Source of the DNA: Novosphingobium aerophilum
GTDB lineage: Bacteria; Pseudomonadota; Alphaproteobacteria; Sphingomonadales; Sphingomonadaceae
NCBI RefSeq assembly: GCF_014230305.1
Contig: NZ_JACLAU010000016.1
Coordinates: forward strand, 1-64,000
Length of the DNA: 64,000 bases
Direction: 5' to 3'
Each line of letters begins with the position of its first letter. Within the stretch, counting starts at the first letter, position 1. A program made the translations under genes and the position numbers. Under the pieces are notes generated by a model. That model saw only the letters and a program-made list of their open reading frames with translations. It was not told the origin of the DNA and did not search any database. Shown here piece after piece: positions 41,977 through 51,034 of this stretch.

Positions 41977-42606
41977 TCAGGACGGATCCTGAAGCCCGCG
42001 CGCCACCGCGGATTCGGGCACGGCCGCCTGGCCGATCGTGAACAGCGCGGCCCGGCCGTCGAGTTCGGGTTTGCCCAGATAGTCCTCTACGACCCGATAG
42101 TGGGGGCGCGGGGTGTAGTCGTCGAACATCAGGACGGCACTGACGCCAGCCGCATGAGCGCGCCGGGCGCTTTCGAGGGCGCAGGCGACCCGGTAGCGCC
42201 CGTCGACCAGCACCAGGTCGGGAAACGAACCCTCTTCCCATGGTGCCGAGACATAGCGCCAGGCCGCGCGCGGGCTGCGGAACAGGGGATAGCCCCATTC
42301 GCGGGTTATGCCCATGGGCACCACGATCTGCCGGACAGCACCCTGACCCAGCCGCGTGGCGACGGCGCGGGCGTAGTAACGGTCATTCTCCACGCTGACC
42401 GCGGGAATACCGGCCCGATCGACCAGCACCGTGCTGCCACCGGAGCCGAACTCCACGTACCGCCGGGCACGCGCCAGTTCGCGCTTGAACCGGGCCACCC
42501 CGGCCTCATCCATCAGCGGCTCGTCACCCGGGGGACCGAAGCCCTGAATGCGCTGGACATAGAGGAACCTGGCCAGGTTGATCAGGCTCTGCAGCTTGCC
42601 GTTCAT
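41977..42606 (-). CDS. SAM-dependent methyltransferase-like protein
   Basis: A 209-residue cytoplasmic protein. YVEFGSGGSTVL (50-61) matches the SAM-binding motif I of class I methyltransferases, VSVENDRYYARAV the following acidic strand, and FPDLVLVDGRYRVACA the motif around the active strand. Such small proteins in this group often lack known substrates. The start ATG 42606 leads directly into a helical segment (LQSLINLARFLYVQR). No operon partner is close. Confidence 0.62.
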   Translation of the reverse strand: MNGKLQSLINLARFLYVQRIQGFGPPGDEPLMDEAGVARFKRELARARRYVEFGSGGSTVLVDRAGIPAVSVENDRYYARAVATRLGQGAVRQIVVPMGITREWGYPLFRSPRAAWRYVSAPWEEGSFPDLVLVDGRYRVACALESARRAHAAGVSAVLMFDDYTPRPHYRVVEDYLGKPELDGRAALFTIGQAAVPESAVARGLQDPS

Positions 42607-42731
42607 GCTCGGTATCCCGGTCCGGTGACTGTCTGCGGCCCTACTCGCACCGCGCTGGAGGGTTCCCTAACAGAAACCGCTTAGGGGCCAAGCGGGGCGC
42701 CGACACCGTCCGCTTTCAGGACAACGGCGCC

Positions 42732-43469
42732 TTACTGACCCAGCAAGCCCTTGAGCACCCCGCCGAGCGCCCCGGCCGGATTGTCGCGCAGGCGGCCCTC
42801 TTCGTTGCCGATGTAGCGGAAGATGCCGTTGAGTGCCTGTTCGGTCACCGATCCGCCGATCCGGTCGCGAGTCAGTCCGGCGGTCTGCAACAGGGACGAG
42901 CGGGCCGAGAGGCGGTCCAGCTCCTGCAGCGCGCCGACCGAGGCAAGGCCCTTGTCGACGAGCGGACGCAACCTGAGCCCCAGGTCGGTCCCGGCCGTGC
43001 TGCGCAGGTATTGCGTGGCCCCGTCACGGCGGGTGGCGATGCCGGGCACGTCGGCCAGGCTGAGCCGGCCGATGGCGCTGCGGAAGATCGGCTTGGCCTC
43101 GCGCGCGGCGGCGCCCGCGGCATCGTTGAGCTTGCGCACCAGGTTGTCGGTCAGGCCCAGTTGCTGCCCTTTGTCGAGCAGGCCCAGAAGAGTCCCACCC
43201 AGTCCGCCGCTGGCACCACCGGCGGCCTTGCCGACCAGCGGCAGGGCAATCCGCACCGCCGGATCGTTGTAGAAGGCTCCGGGCTGGCCGAGCGCATCGA
43301 GCGAGGAGTCCGAGGCCCGGCCGAGCAGATCGCGCAGGCCCGGGCCCAGCGCCTTCGCGCCCGGTCCGGCGGCGCGCAGCGGGCCGGCCAGTCCCAGCGC
43401 TGCCGCCACACCGAGGGAGGCCAGAATCGTCCGACGATCAAGGTGTTGGTCAGTTTCGGACCCGTGCAT
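42732..43469 (-). CDS. DUF4197 domain protein, exported (Tat-like signal)
   Basis: A 245-residue protein. The N-terminus DRRTILASLGVAAALGLAGPLRAA has twin arginines and a hydrophobic stretch, a Tat-like signal. The rest is helical and matches DUF4197 by pattern (FYNDPAVRIALPLVGKAA, RKLNDAAGAAAREAKPIF, VTEQALNGIFRYIGNEE). Function of the family is unknown. GAGAGG lies before the ATG 43469. It is divergent from the M16 peptidase gene with a 165-base shared promoter region. Confidence 0.8.
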   Translation of the reverse strand: MHGSETDQHLDRRTILASLGVAAALGLAGPLRAAGPGAKALGPGLRDLLGRASDSSLDALGQPGAFYNDPAVRIALPLVGKAAGGASGGLGGTLLGLLDKGQQLGLTDNLVRKLNDAAGAAAREAKPIFRSAIGRLSLADVPGIATRRDGATQYLRSTAGTDLGLRLRPLVDKGLASVGALQELDRLSARSSLLQTAGLTRDRIGGSVTEQALNGIFRYIGNEEGRLRDNPAGALGGVLKGLLGQ

Positions 43470-43634
43470 CGTGCCTCTCCCGCTGGCTTTGCCGCACTGT
43501 GGCACGAAGCGGGGGCGCGACCAATCGGCGAAACGCTTGTTTACCCGTGCCCGGCCAGGAACCCGGGGCTGGCCCCATGGGCAGGCGCCGGTTTTGCACT
43601 GGCTTTGGCGGGACGGCTGGCTAGGATCGCCGCC

Positions 43635-46547
43635 ATGACCATGCCCCGCGCCCCGATCGCCGCCCTGCTTGTCCCGCTGCTGCTGGCCGGTTGTGCCGGC
43701 ACCCCGCCGCCGGTCGCCGTGGCGCCCCCCGCCCCGCCCGCCGCACCGGCGCCGGTAGCTCCCCCCGCTCCCGCCCCCGCCCCGGCGCCGCTCGCCGAGC
43801 TGGTCCGGCAGGTCGACATTCCGTTCGAGACCTTCACCCTGGCCAACGGGCTGACCGTGGTGGTCCACACCGATCGCAAGGCGCCGATTGTCGGCGTCAC
43901 CACCTATTACCGCGTCGGGGCCAAGCACGAGCCGCGCGGCAAGACGGGCTTCGCCCACCTGTACGAGCACCTGTTCTTCGGCGGGTCCGAGAACGTGCCC
44001 AACTTCGACATCCCGCTGGAGGCCGCCGGATCGACCGCCACCAACGGATCGACCGACTATGACCGCACCAACTATGTCGAGACCGTGCCCAAGGGCGCGC
44101 TCGAGCGGGCGCTGATGATGGAGAGCGACCGGATGGGGCACCTGCTCGGCGCGGTGACCCAGGACAAGCTCAACAAACAGCGCGGCGTGGTCCAGAACGA
44201 GAAGCGCCAGGGTGACAACCAGCCCTATGGCCTGACCGAATATGCGATCGGCGACGGGCTGTTCCCGGTCGGCCACCCCTATCGCCATTCGGTGATCGGA
44301 TCGATGGCCGATCTCGATGCGGCGAGCCTGGCCGACGTGCGCCAGTGGTTCCGGGACAACTACGCGCCCAACAACGTGGTCCTGGCGCTGACCGGGGATG
44401 TCGACGTGGCGACCGCGCGGCCGCTGGTCGAAAAGTGGTTCGGCGCCATTCCCCGCGGCCCGGCCGTGGTGACGCGCCCGGCGGCCCCGGTCACCCTGCC
44501 CGCCCCGGTGCGCCGGGTGATGGCCGATCAGGTGCCGACCACCCGGCTCTACCGGGTGTGGAGCGCCCCGGGGCTCAACGATCCCCAGGCCGTGGCCCTG
44601 GCCGTGGGCATGGACATCCTCGGCGGGCTGGCCAGCTCGCGGCTGGACAATGCCCTGGTGCGCGGCAGCCAGCAGGCGGTCAGCGTCTCGGCCATGGCCC
44701 GCCTAAACGAGCAGGTCAGCCAGCTCATGGCGGTGATGGACGTGAAGCCCGGGACCGATCCCGCCGCTGCCGAGGCCGCCTTCACCGGGGTGATCGACCG
44801 GCTGGTGAGCGAGGGGCCGAGCGAGGATGAGGTGCGGCGATCCGCCACGCGCCTGACCAGCGCGCAGATCGCCGCGCTGGAGCAGGTCGGCGGGTTCTAT
44901 GGCAAGGGCGGGACCCTGGCCGAGGGCGCGCTCTATTCGGGCAATCCGGCCAAGTACAAGGAGGATATGGCCGCGCTGGCCGCGCTGACCCCGCAGAGCG
45001 TCAAGGCCGCTCTCCAGCAATGGCTCGGCCGCCCGGCCTTCACCCTGGCCGTGGTGCCCGGCGAGCGGACCGAACGCGGCGAGCAGATGGGCGGCTGGGG
45101 TGACGAGACGCCCGCCGCCAAGGCCCCGCGCAAGCCCCGGCCGGCAGCCATGCCCGCGCTCAAGCCGGGGCCGAAGCGCGCCCTGCCCGATATCGCCCCG
45201 GTGGGCGAACTGGCCTTCCCCGCGGTGGAGCGGGTCACCCTGTCGAACGGCATCCGCGTCACCCTGGCGCGGCGCACCGCCGTGCCCAAGGTGCTGGTCA
45301 GCCTGAACTTCGACGCCGGGACCAGCGCCGACCGGCTCGACGCGCCCGGCACCCAGGCCACCATGCTGGCCGTGCTCGACGAAGGCACGACCACCCGCAG
45401 CGCCACCGCCATCGCCGAGGAGCAGGAGCGGCTCGGCGCCTCGATCAGCGCCCAGGCCGGGCTCGATTCCAGCGTGGTCCTGCTCGATGCGCTGACCGCC
45501 AACCTCGCCCCCTCGCTCGCGCTGATGACCGATCTGGTGCGCAACCCGCGCTTTGCCCCGGAGGACGTGGCACGGGTGCGCGACCAGCGTCTGGCCCAAC
45601 TGGCCCAGACCGAGGCGAGCCCGGGGGCGCGGGCGATGCGGGTCATGGCGCCGGTCCTGTTCGGCGCGCAGCATCCCTATGGCCTGCCGGGCGACGGACT
45701 GGGAACGCGCGAAGCCCTGGCGGCACTCACCCCCGACGCGCTGCGCCGGGCCCATGCCACCTGGTTCCGTCCCGACCTGGCGCGGATCACCGTGGTCGGC
45801 GATGTCACCATGGCCCAGCTCCAGCCGCTGCTCGAACAGGCCTTCGGAAGCTGGGCGGCGCCCGCCACCCCGGCTCCGGCCAAGCCGATGGACGCCGCCC
45901 TGCCCGCCGCCCACCCGCGCATCCTCCTGGTGGATCGGCCCAACTCGCCGCAGTCCTTCATCCTGGGCGGCAAGGTCCTGCCCCTCACCGGCCGCGATAC
46001 CGACAAGGAAGCGCTGGAGCTGGCCAACGAGGTGCTGGGGGACGGCTTCCTCTCACGGCTCAACATTGACCTGCGCGAGGACAAGGGCTGGTCCTATGGC
46101 GTCCGTTCGCAGATCACCAGCCCGGTCGGTCCGCGCACGCTGATGGTCTCGGCCCCGGTCCAGTCCGACCGCACCGGCGATTCGCTGAAGCTGCTGCTGG
46201 CCGACATGAAGGCCCTGCCCGCCCAGCGCGGGGTCGAGCCGGCCGAGCTGGCCCGGGTGACCGACGGGAACATCCGCGGCCTGCCCAACCGGTTCGAAAC
46301 GAACATGGCCGTGCTCCAGGCGGTGATCCAGAACGACCGGCTCGGCCGCCCCGACGATTACCAGCGCAGCCTGCCGGAGCGCTATCGCCGGATCGACGCC
46401 GCCGCGCTCAATCAGGCCGCCGCCACCTGGCTCCAGCCCGAGGGTCTGGTCTTCGTGGTGGTCGGCGATCGCAAGGTGGTCGAACCCCAGCTCAAGGGCC
46501 TGCCCCTGCCGGTCGAGATCGTCCCGGCGGGCTCCCCCGCACCCTGA
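43635..46547 (+). CDS. Two-domain M16 zinc metallopeptidase lipoprotein
   Basis: A 970-residue processing-peptidase-like protease. The signal ends in lipobox LLAGC (Cys20), followed by a Pro/Ala linker (about 25-55). The first M16 unit has the inverted zinc motif H108-LY-E111-H112 and the distal ligand Glu189 (QNEKRQG), exactly HxxEH-x76-E. The second unit (about 530-960) lacks this motif and is the inactive half (VERVTLSNGIRVTLARR). One chain therefore carries both halves of the usual clamshell. Likely anchored on the periplasmic side of a membrane. Substrates unknown. ATG 43635 gives the lipoprotein signal. Confidence 0.9.
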   Translation: MTMPRAPIAALLVPLLLAGCAGTPPPVAVAPPAPPAAPAPVAPPAPAPAPAPLAELVRQVDIPFETFTLANGLTVVVHTDRKAPIVGVTTYYRVGAKHEPRGKTGFAHLYEHLFFGGSENVPNFDIPLEAAGSTATNGSTDYDRTNYVETVPKGALERALMMESDRMGHLLGAVTQDKLNKQRGVVQNEKRQGDNQPYGLTEYAIGDGLFPVGHPYRHSVIGSMADLDAASLADVRQWFRDNYAPNNVVLALTGDVDVATARPLVEKWFGAIPRGPAVVTRPAAPVTLPAPVRRVMADQVPTTRLYRVWSAPGLNDPQAVALAVGMDILGGLASSRLDNALVRGSQQAVSVSAMARLNEQVSQLMAVMDVKPGTDPAAAEAAFTGVIDRLVSEGPSEDEVRRSATRLTSAQIAALEQVGGFYGKGGTLAEGALYSGNPAKYKEDMAALAALTPQSVKAALQQWLGRPAFTLAVVPGERTERGEQMGGWGDETPAAKAPRKPRPAAMPALKPGPKRALPDIAPVGELAFPAVERVTLSNGIRVTLARRTAVPKVLVSLNFDAGTSADRLDAPGTQATMLAVLDEGTTTRSATAIAEEQERLGASISAQAGLDSSVVLLDALTANLAPSLALMTDLVRNPRFAPEDVARVRDQRLAQLAQTEASPGARAMRVMAPVLFGAQHPYGLPGDGLGTREALAALTPDALRRAHATWFRPDLARITVVGDVTMAQLQPLLEQAFGSWAAPATPAPAKPMDAALPAAHPRILLVDRPNSPQSFILGGKVLPLTGRDTDKEALELANEVLGDGFLSRLNIDLREDKGWSYGVRSQITSPVGPRTLMVSAPVQSDRTGDSLKLLLADMKALPAQRGVEPAELARVTDGNIRGLPNRFETNMAVLQAVIQNDRLGRPDDYQRSLPERYRRIDAAALNQAAATWLQPEGLVFVVVGDRKVVEPQLKGLPLPVEIVPAGSPAP

Positions 46548-46583
46548 ACCCAACCCCATTCCGCCGAACCAAAAGGAGAGACC

Positions 46584-46883
46584 ATGTCCGCCAACGGCAC
46601 CTGGAACGTCACTGTGCAGACCCCGATGGGGGCACAGTCCGGCACGATTTCGGTCACGATCGAAGGCAGCGCCTTCAGCGGCGCGTTCACCAGCCCGATG
46701 ATGGGCACCCTGCCGGTCGAGAACGGGCAGATCGACGGCGACCAGTTGACCTGGACCATGGCCATGACCAGCCCGATGCCGATGAAGCTGGACGGGGAGG
46801 CCACGGTCAGCGGCGACACCATGACCGGCAAGGTCAAGGCCGGGGTGTTCGGATCGATGGCGCTCAGCGGGACCCGCGCCTGA
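46584..46883 (+). CDS. Small beta-rich conserved protein
   Basis: A 99-residue protein with no signal peptide. Sequence is Gly/Thr/Met-rich with alternating beta-like strands (GTWNVTVQTPMGAQSGTISV, GEATVSGDTMTGKVKAGVFG), suggesting a small barrel. A strong AAAAGGAGAG precedes the ATG. It lies 36 bases after the M16 peptidase and may be co-transcribed. I do not recognise the family. Confidence 0.65.
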   Translation: MSANGTWNVTVQTPMGAQSGTISVTIEGSAFSGAFTSPMMGTLPVENGQIDGDQLTWTMAMTSPMPMKLDGEATVSGDTMTGKVKAGVFGSMALSGTRA

Positions 46884-46983
46884 ACCGCGGACGCGCATAC
46901 GAATACCTCCTGCCCGTGCCGTCCATTCTCGCCTAACCCGTCCGGTGCGGCCCCGCGAAGGGCCGGATCAGGGAGACGAGAGC

Positions 46984-48384
46984 ATGGGCAGGACGGTGCG
47001 CACGGTTCGGATGGCGATCATGGGCGGGGCTCTCGCCGCGGTGACCCTCACCGCAACCGCCTCGGCCGCACAATCGCCTGCCGCACCTGCTACCGCCGCT
47101 GGGCAACCCTTGCCGCTGGCCGAGGGCGTCAGCGCTGTGCGCCATCCGGCATGGGCCGGGCAGGCCACCATCTATGAGGTCAACATCCGGCAGTACACGC
47201 CGGAAGGCACGTTCCGCGCGTTCGAGACACACCTGCCCCGCCTGCGCCGGATGGGCGTCGACGTGCTGTGGATCATGCCGATCCAGCCGATCAGCCGGAA
47301 GGAGCGCAAGGGCTCGCTGGGATCGTACTACGCGGTCAGTGACTATCTGGCGGTCAATCCCGAGTATGGGACGCTGGAGGATTTTCGCCACCTGGTCGAT
47401 GCCGCCCATGCCCAGGGCTTCAAGGTGATCCTCGACTGGGTGGCGAACCACACCGGCTGGGACCACGTCTGGGTGGACCAGCACCCTGACTGGTACAAGC
47501 GCAACGCCGCCGGGGAGCTGGAAGGCTACAATTACACCGATCTCAGCACCGGCAAGAAAGAGGTCTGGTCCGACGTGATCGGGCTGGACTACGGCAAGCC
47601 CGCGGTGCGCGCGGCGATGATCGAGGCCATGTCCTATTGGGTGCGGACCACCGGGATCGACGGGTTCCGCTGCGATGTGGCCTGGACCCTGCCGGTCGAT
47701 TTCTGGGACGAGGCCCGCGCCCGGCTCGACGCGATCAAGCCGATGTTCCTGCTGGCCGAGGCCGACACGCCCGACCTGCACCTGCGCGCCTTCGACATGA
47801 CCTATGACTGGGTGCTGTTCCACCTGCTGGTCAAGGTGGCGCGCGGCGAGGCCGATGCCCGCGATCTGGCCGCACTCTACACCGCGCCCAAGCGCCGCTA
47901 CCCGGCCGGCGCCTACCGCATGACCTTCACCAGCAACCACGACGAGAACTCGTGGAACGGCACCGACCGCGAGCTCTATGGCGAAGGCGCCAATGCCATG
48001 GCCGTGCTCGCCGCGACCCTGCCGGGCATGCCGCTGGTCTATGGCGGGCAGGAGGCTGGGCTCGACCGGCGGCTGAAGTTCTTCGACCGCGATCCGATGA
48101 CCTGGCCCGCGCCCGGTCAGCCGCTGCCGCGTGCCGCCTTGTACACCCGCTTGCTGGCGCTCAAGCACGCCCACCCCGCCCTCGCCAGCGGGATCGAGCC
48201 GGGCAACCTCGAGATCCTCGACACCGGCACCCCCAACGTCTTCGCCTTCCGCCGGATCAAGGGCAAGGACCGCGTCACCGTGGCGGTCAACCTGCGGGGA
48301 ACCTCAGCGAAGATGACCCTGGCCGGGCGGCCTTTGGCGCTCAAACCGTGGGGCTGGTCAATCATGACGGGCGGCGGACGCTAG
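46984..48384 (+). CDS. Alpha-amylase family (GH13) glycoside hydrolase, exported
   Basis: A 466-residue secreted or periplasmic enzyme. Signal peptide about 1-29. The (beta/alpha)8 domain shows GH13 conserved regions: VILDWVANHTGWDH, GFRCDVAW with nucleophile Asp231, FLLAEAD with acid/base Glu259 and SNHDENSW with Asp320. A C-terminal beta domain follows. It should act on alpha-glucan linkages; specificity is not shown. ATG 46984 has GGGAGA upstream. No other glycan gene is near. Confidence 0.88.
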   Translation: MGRTVRTVRMAIMGGALAAVTLTATASAAQSPAAPATAAGQPLPLAEGVSAVRHPAWAGQATIYEVNIRQYTPEGTFRAFETHLPRLRRMGVDVLWIMPIQPISRKERKGSLGSYYAVSDYLAVNPEYGTLEDFRHLVDAAHAQGFKVILDWVANHTGWDHVWVDQHPDWYKRNAAGELEGYNYTDLSTGKKEVWSDVIGLDYGKPAVRAAMIEAMSYWVRTTGIDGFRCDVAWTLPVDFWDEARARLDAIKPMFLLAEADTPDLHLRAFDMTYDWVLFHLLVKVARGEADARDLAALYTAPKRRYPAGAYRMTFTSNHDENSWNGTDRELYGEGANAMAVLAATLPGMPLVYGGQEAGLDRRLKFFDRDPMTWPAPGQPLPRAALYTRLLALKHAHPALASGIEPGNLEILDTGTPNVFAFRRIKGKDRVTVAVNLRGTSAKMTLAGRPLALKPWGWSIMTGGGR

Positions 48385-48401
48385 GCCGCCAGCCGGCGCG
48401 A

Positions 48402-49004
48402 TCATATCCGCGCTTCGTCCATGATCCGGCGCGCCTCCTCCTGTCCGGCATCGAAGTAGTGGAGCGCGGGGGCGGTGAAGTTGATCGCGTGGACCGCGTC
48501 CCCGATGATTGCCAGCCGCACCAGGCCACGGGACGGCAGCGCATCTTCGGACAGACTGAAGCGATAGCGGATTTCCACCGCGGGCAGCCCGGCCAGCTTG
48601 GCCGGCGATGCCTGCTCGATGACGAAGACCGTCGCCCCCGAGCCGGCTCGGAAACCACTTTCGAACAGGTCGACCAGATCGATCAGCGCGAATTGCGGGG
48701 GAAGGACGCCCCCCACTCCCCGTCGACGGTGGCGCTCGCGATAGAGCGGCTCGCCGGACCGGGTAACCGTCACCTCGAGCAGGTTGAGTTCGAAACCGTC
48801 GTGCGTCCAGGCCACACCCCGCGCCGTGCTGCCCGTTTGCGCGTTCCACGCCGTCGGCGGGGTCAGCTTGAGCTGACCCACCACCACCGTCTGGCCGGCC
48901 GGGACCAAGGTCCAGCCCGCCAGCGCCGGGCTCGCCGTGACCAGGCCTGCCAAGGCCAGGGTCCTGACGATCCACAAAAGCCCGCAATGCCGGACCCGAC
49001 GCAT
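48402..49004 (-). CDS. Exported protein of unknown function, M48 cluster gene 3
   Basis: A 200-residue exported protein. Signal peptide 1-29 (LVTASPALA). The mature part is beta-rich (GWTLVPAGQTVVVGQLKLTP, GFELNLLEVTVTRSG) with a C-terminal LHYFDAGQEEARRIMDEARI. Its ATG shares one base with the stop of the M48 gene (TGATG, 49002-49006), so translation is coupled. No domain recognised. With 49004-50203 and 50200-50955 it forms a compact unit whose products are all predicted to cross the inner membrane. Confidence 0.65.
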   Translation of the reverse strand: MRRVRHCGLLWIVRTLALAGLVTASPALAGWTLVPAGQTVVVGQLKLTPPTAWNAQTGSTARGVAWTHDGFELNLLEVTVTRSGEPLYRERHRRRGVGGVLPPQFALIDLVDLFESGFRAGSGATVFVIEQASPAKLAGLPAVEIRYRFSLSEDALPSRGLVRLAIIGDAVHAINFTAPALHYFDAGQEEARRIMDEARI

Positions 49005-50203
49005 CACGGTCCGCTGTCCAGCAGGTTGCGGATCAGCGGGGCGTCCGCGGCCGAGGGGGCCAGGGTCAGGTAGGAGGCCAGAGCAGCCTTGCCGGCCGCG
49101 TTGCCGCGCCTGAGCTGCACCAGCCCCAGTCCGCGCCAGGCCTCGGGCGGGGCCCGCCCGGCGGCGATCGCCTGGCCGAACAGCTCCTCTGCGGTGACGA
49201 GGTCGCGCGGATGTCCCCGCAGACGGAAAAGATCGCCCCGCAACGTCAGCAGGGCGCCGGACCAGCCCAGCGCCTCGCCACGCGATCGCAGGACATAGTC
49301 GGCAACGGCAAAGTCCCGCCCGCGCACCAGCGCTGCGAACAGCAACGGCAGCTCCGGTTCCGTGGCCGCGGCATACTCCGCCCCACCATCCAGGCCGCGC
49401 GACCCGACACGCAGCTCTTCCGCCGCGAACATGGCCATGCGCTGCCCATCCGCGGGATGATCGTCGGCCAGCGAGGTGATGTCGTGACGAACGCGGCGCA
49501 GCCCCTTCTCGCGCCGCAGCGCGTCGTCCTCCTCGATCGCGCGGCGCCACACCGCGGCCATGGCGAGCCGGAACCGCGAGCCTTCGACCAACCGCGCCGC
49601 CAGGGCATCGGCCTCGCCCTCCTGTCCCCGGGTGAAGGCGATCAGCCCGATCTGCAGCTCTTGGCGCACCGCACCGGTGCGCACCGCGGTGAGCACGCCC
49701 AGCAGCGAGATCCAGGCTGACCAGTTTCCCGCCGACCGCTGGCGCAGGGCCCCGGCCAGGCTGTGCCTGCGCTCAAAATGGGCGAATTCGTGCCCCAGCA
49801 CGCCCGCCAGCTCGGCCTGTGAATGAAGCCTTGCGAGCAGCCCCGTGTAGATGACGGTCATCCCATTGGGTGCCATGAAGGCGTTGAACCGACTGTCCGC
49901 GACGATGTAGCACCGCAGCGCGCCACAGCGATCGGCACCGACCGTGTCGCACAAGACCTGGCGCACGAAGGCATTGAGCCCCGGGTCGCGGACGACGCCG
50001 GGCGACTGGCCGAGATCGCGTTCGAATTCGTCGAGGTCCATCCAGAGCCCGCGCTCGTCCACCCCCTGCGGCTCATAGGCGCCGGCATAGGGCGGTCGGA
50101 CAAAGGGTCCCGCAGCAGCCCCATCCGCTGGCCCGGCCGCCAGGCCGATACCGCCCAGCCAAGCCAGCAAGCCCATGCCGCGACCGAAAAGGCTCCCGAT
50201 CAT
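49004..50203 (-). CDS. M48 family zinc metallopeptidase, exported, with helical repeat-like C-terminus
   Basis: A 399-residue protease. Signal peptide about 1-29. The zinc motif is H138-EFA-H142 (LGHEFAHFERRHS) with the third ligand in EGEAD (Glu195). NAFMAPNGMTVIYTGLLARL upstream is characteristic of the BepA/YfgC and Oma1-like group. The C-terminal 130 residues look like TPR-type helices (AEELFGQAIAAGRAPPEAWRG). It probably degrades or checks envelope proteins. Its start overlaps the stop of the gene at 50200 (ATGA) and its stop overlaps the start of the next. Confidence 0.86.
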   Translation of the reverse strand: MIGSLFGRGMGLLAWLGGIGLAAGPADGAAAGPFVRPPYAGAYEPQGVDERGLWMDLDEFERDLGQSPGVVRDPGLNAFVRQVLCDTVGADRCGALRCYIVADSRFNAFMAPNGMTVIYTGLLARLHSQAELAGVLGHEFAHFERRHSLAGALRQRSAGNWSAWISLLGVLTAVRTGAVRQELQIGLIAFTRGQEGEADALAARLVEGSRFRLAMAAVWRRAIEEDDALRREKGLRRVRHDITSLADDHPADGQRMAMFAAEELRVGSRGLDGGAEYAAATEPELPLLFAALVRGRDFAVADYVLRSRGEALGWSGALLTLRGDLFRLRGHPRDLVTAEELFGQAIAAGRAPPEAWRGLGLVQLRRGNAAGKAALASYLTLAPSAADAPLIRNLLDSGP

Positions 50204-50955
50204 GGCGATCCCTCCCTGGTGGGCGGGACCGACGCTGCGCCGGCCTGGGGCATCTGCTCCAGCAGTTGCCCCACGCGCCGGCGCATGCCTTCGGCGGTTC
50301 GGACATCACCACCCATCGCCTGATCGGCGCGGAGCCAGACCAGATCGCCGCTTCGCAGGTCCACCAGCCCGGCGAACCCCCGATGCAATCCCGAGGTGAT
50401 GCTCAGCCCGACCAGCCCGGCCGCCGCGATCTGGAACAGCTTCCGTCCGGTGGACCCATAGGCGTCACGCAGGTCGACGAAGAGCGCATAGCGCGCGCCG
50501 GTCAACGCCGCGATGCGCTGCGTCCCGGGGCCGAGCGTCCACGCGAACGGCGCATGCCTGTGCGTGGGCAGGCGGTTGCCGCGAAAGAACTGATAAGTCA
50601 TCGCCGCCCGGGCGACCGTGGCGAACAGCGCCCGATAGCCGGCCAACAGCGTCCCATCGGCGCCGGTCACCTCAGGCTCGGCCACCAGCTTGCGTCCCAG
50701 GAGGGCTTCGCGCTGCTGCAGTTCGGCCGCGAGCAGGGCGCGAGCGGTGTCGGTCCATTCGGCATTGGGTTCGGGCGTCCCACCGGTTGACTGAGCGCCA
50801 ACCCAGACCGTGGGCCGGATCAGCACGATGGCCTCACCCTGCAGGTCGGCGGCGGAAAAGTCCGCCCGGATGCCCACGCTTTCCTGCGCCGCCAGGGGCG
50901 CTGCACCCAGTGCAGCCACGGCCAGTCCGGTGATCCACCACGTGCCCATCGGCAT
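50200..50955 (-). CDS. Exported protein of unknown function, M48 cluster gene 1
   Basis: A 251-residue exported protein. Signal peptide 1-23 (LGAAPLAAQ). The central part contains IVLIRPTVWVG, and GARYALFVDLRDAYGS and GFAGLVDLRSGDLVWLR, alternating strands and helices that loosely recall periplasmic CsgG/TolB-N-like folds; this is only an impression. It is first in the three-gene overlapping unit with the M48 protease. The 79 bases upstream to gatB hold no clear terminator. Confidence 0.62.
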   Translation of the reverse strand: MPMGTWWITGLAVAALGAAPLAAQESVGIRADFSAADLQGEAIVLIRPTVWVGAQSTGGTPEPNAEWTDTARALLAAELQQREALLGRKLVAEPEVTGADGTLLAGYRALFATVARAAMTYQFFRGNRLPTHRHAPFAWTLGPGTQRIAALTGARYALFVDLRDAYGSTGRKLFQIAAAGLVGLSITSGLHRGFAGLVDLRSGDLVWLRADQAMGGDVRTAEGMRRRVGQLLEQMPQAGAASVPPTREGSP

Positions 50956-51034
50956 CCCCGCGCAAGGCGGCGACCCGATCGTCAGACTACACCCGGATCA
51001 ATCCCGAGGACCATTCCCCTGTGGGGTTAGCGGC

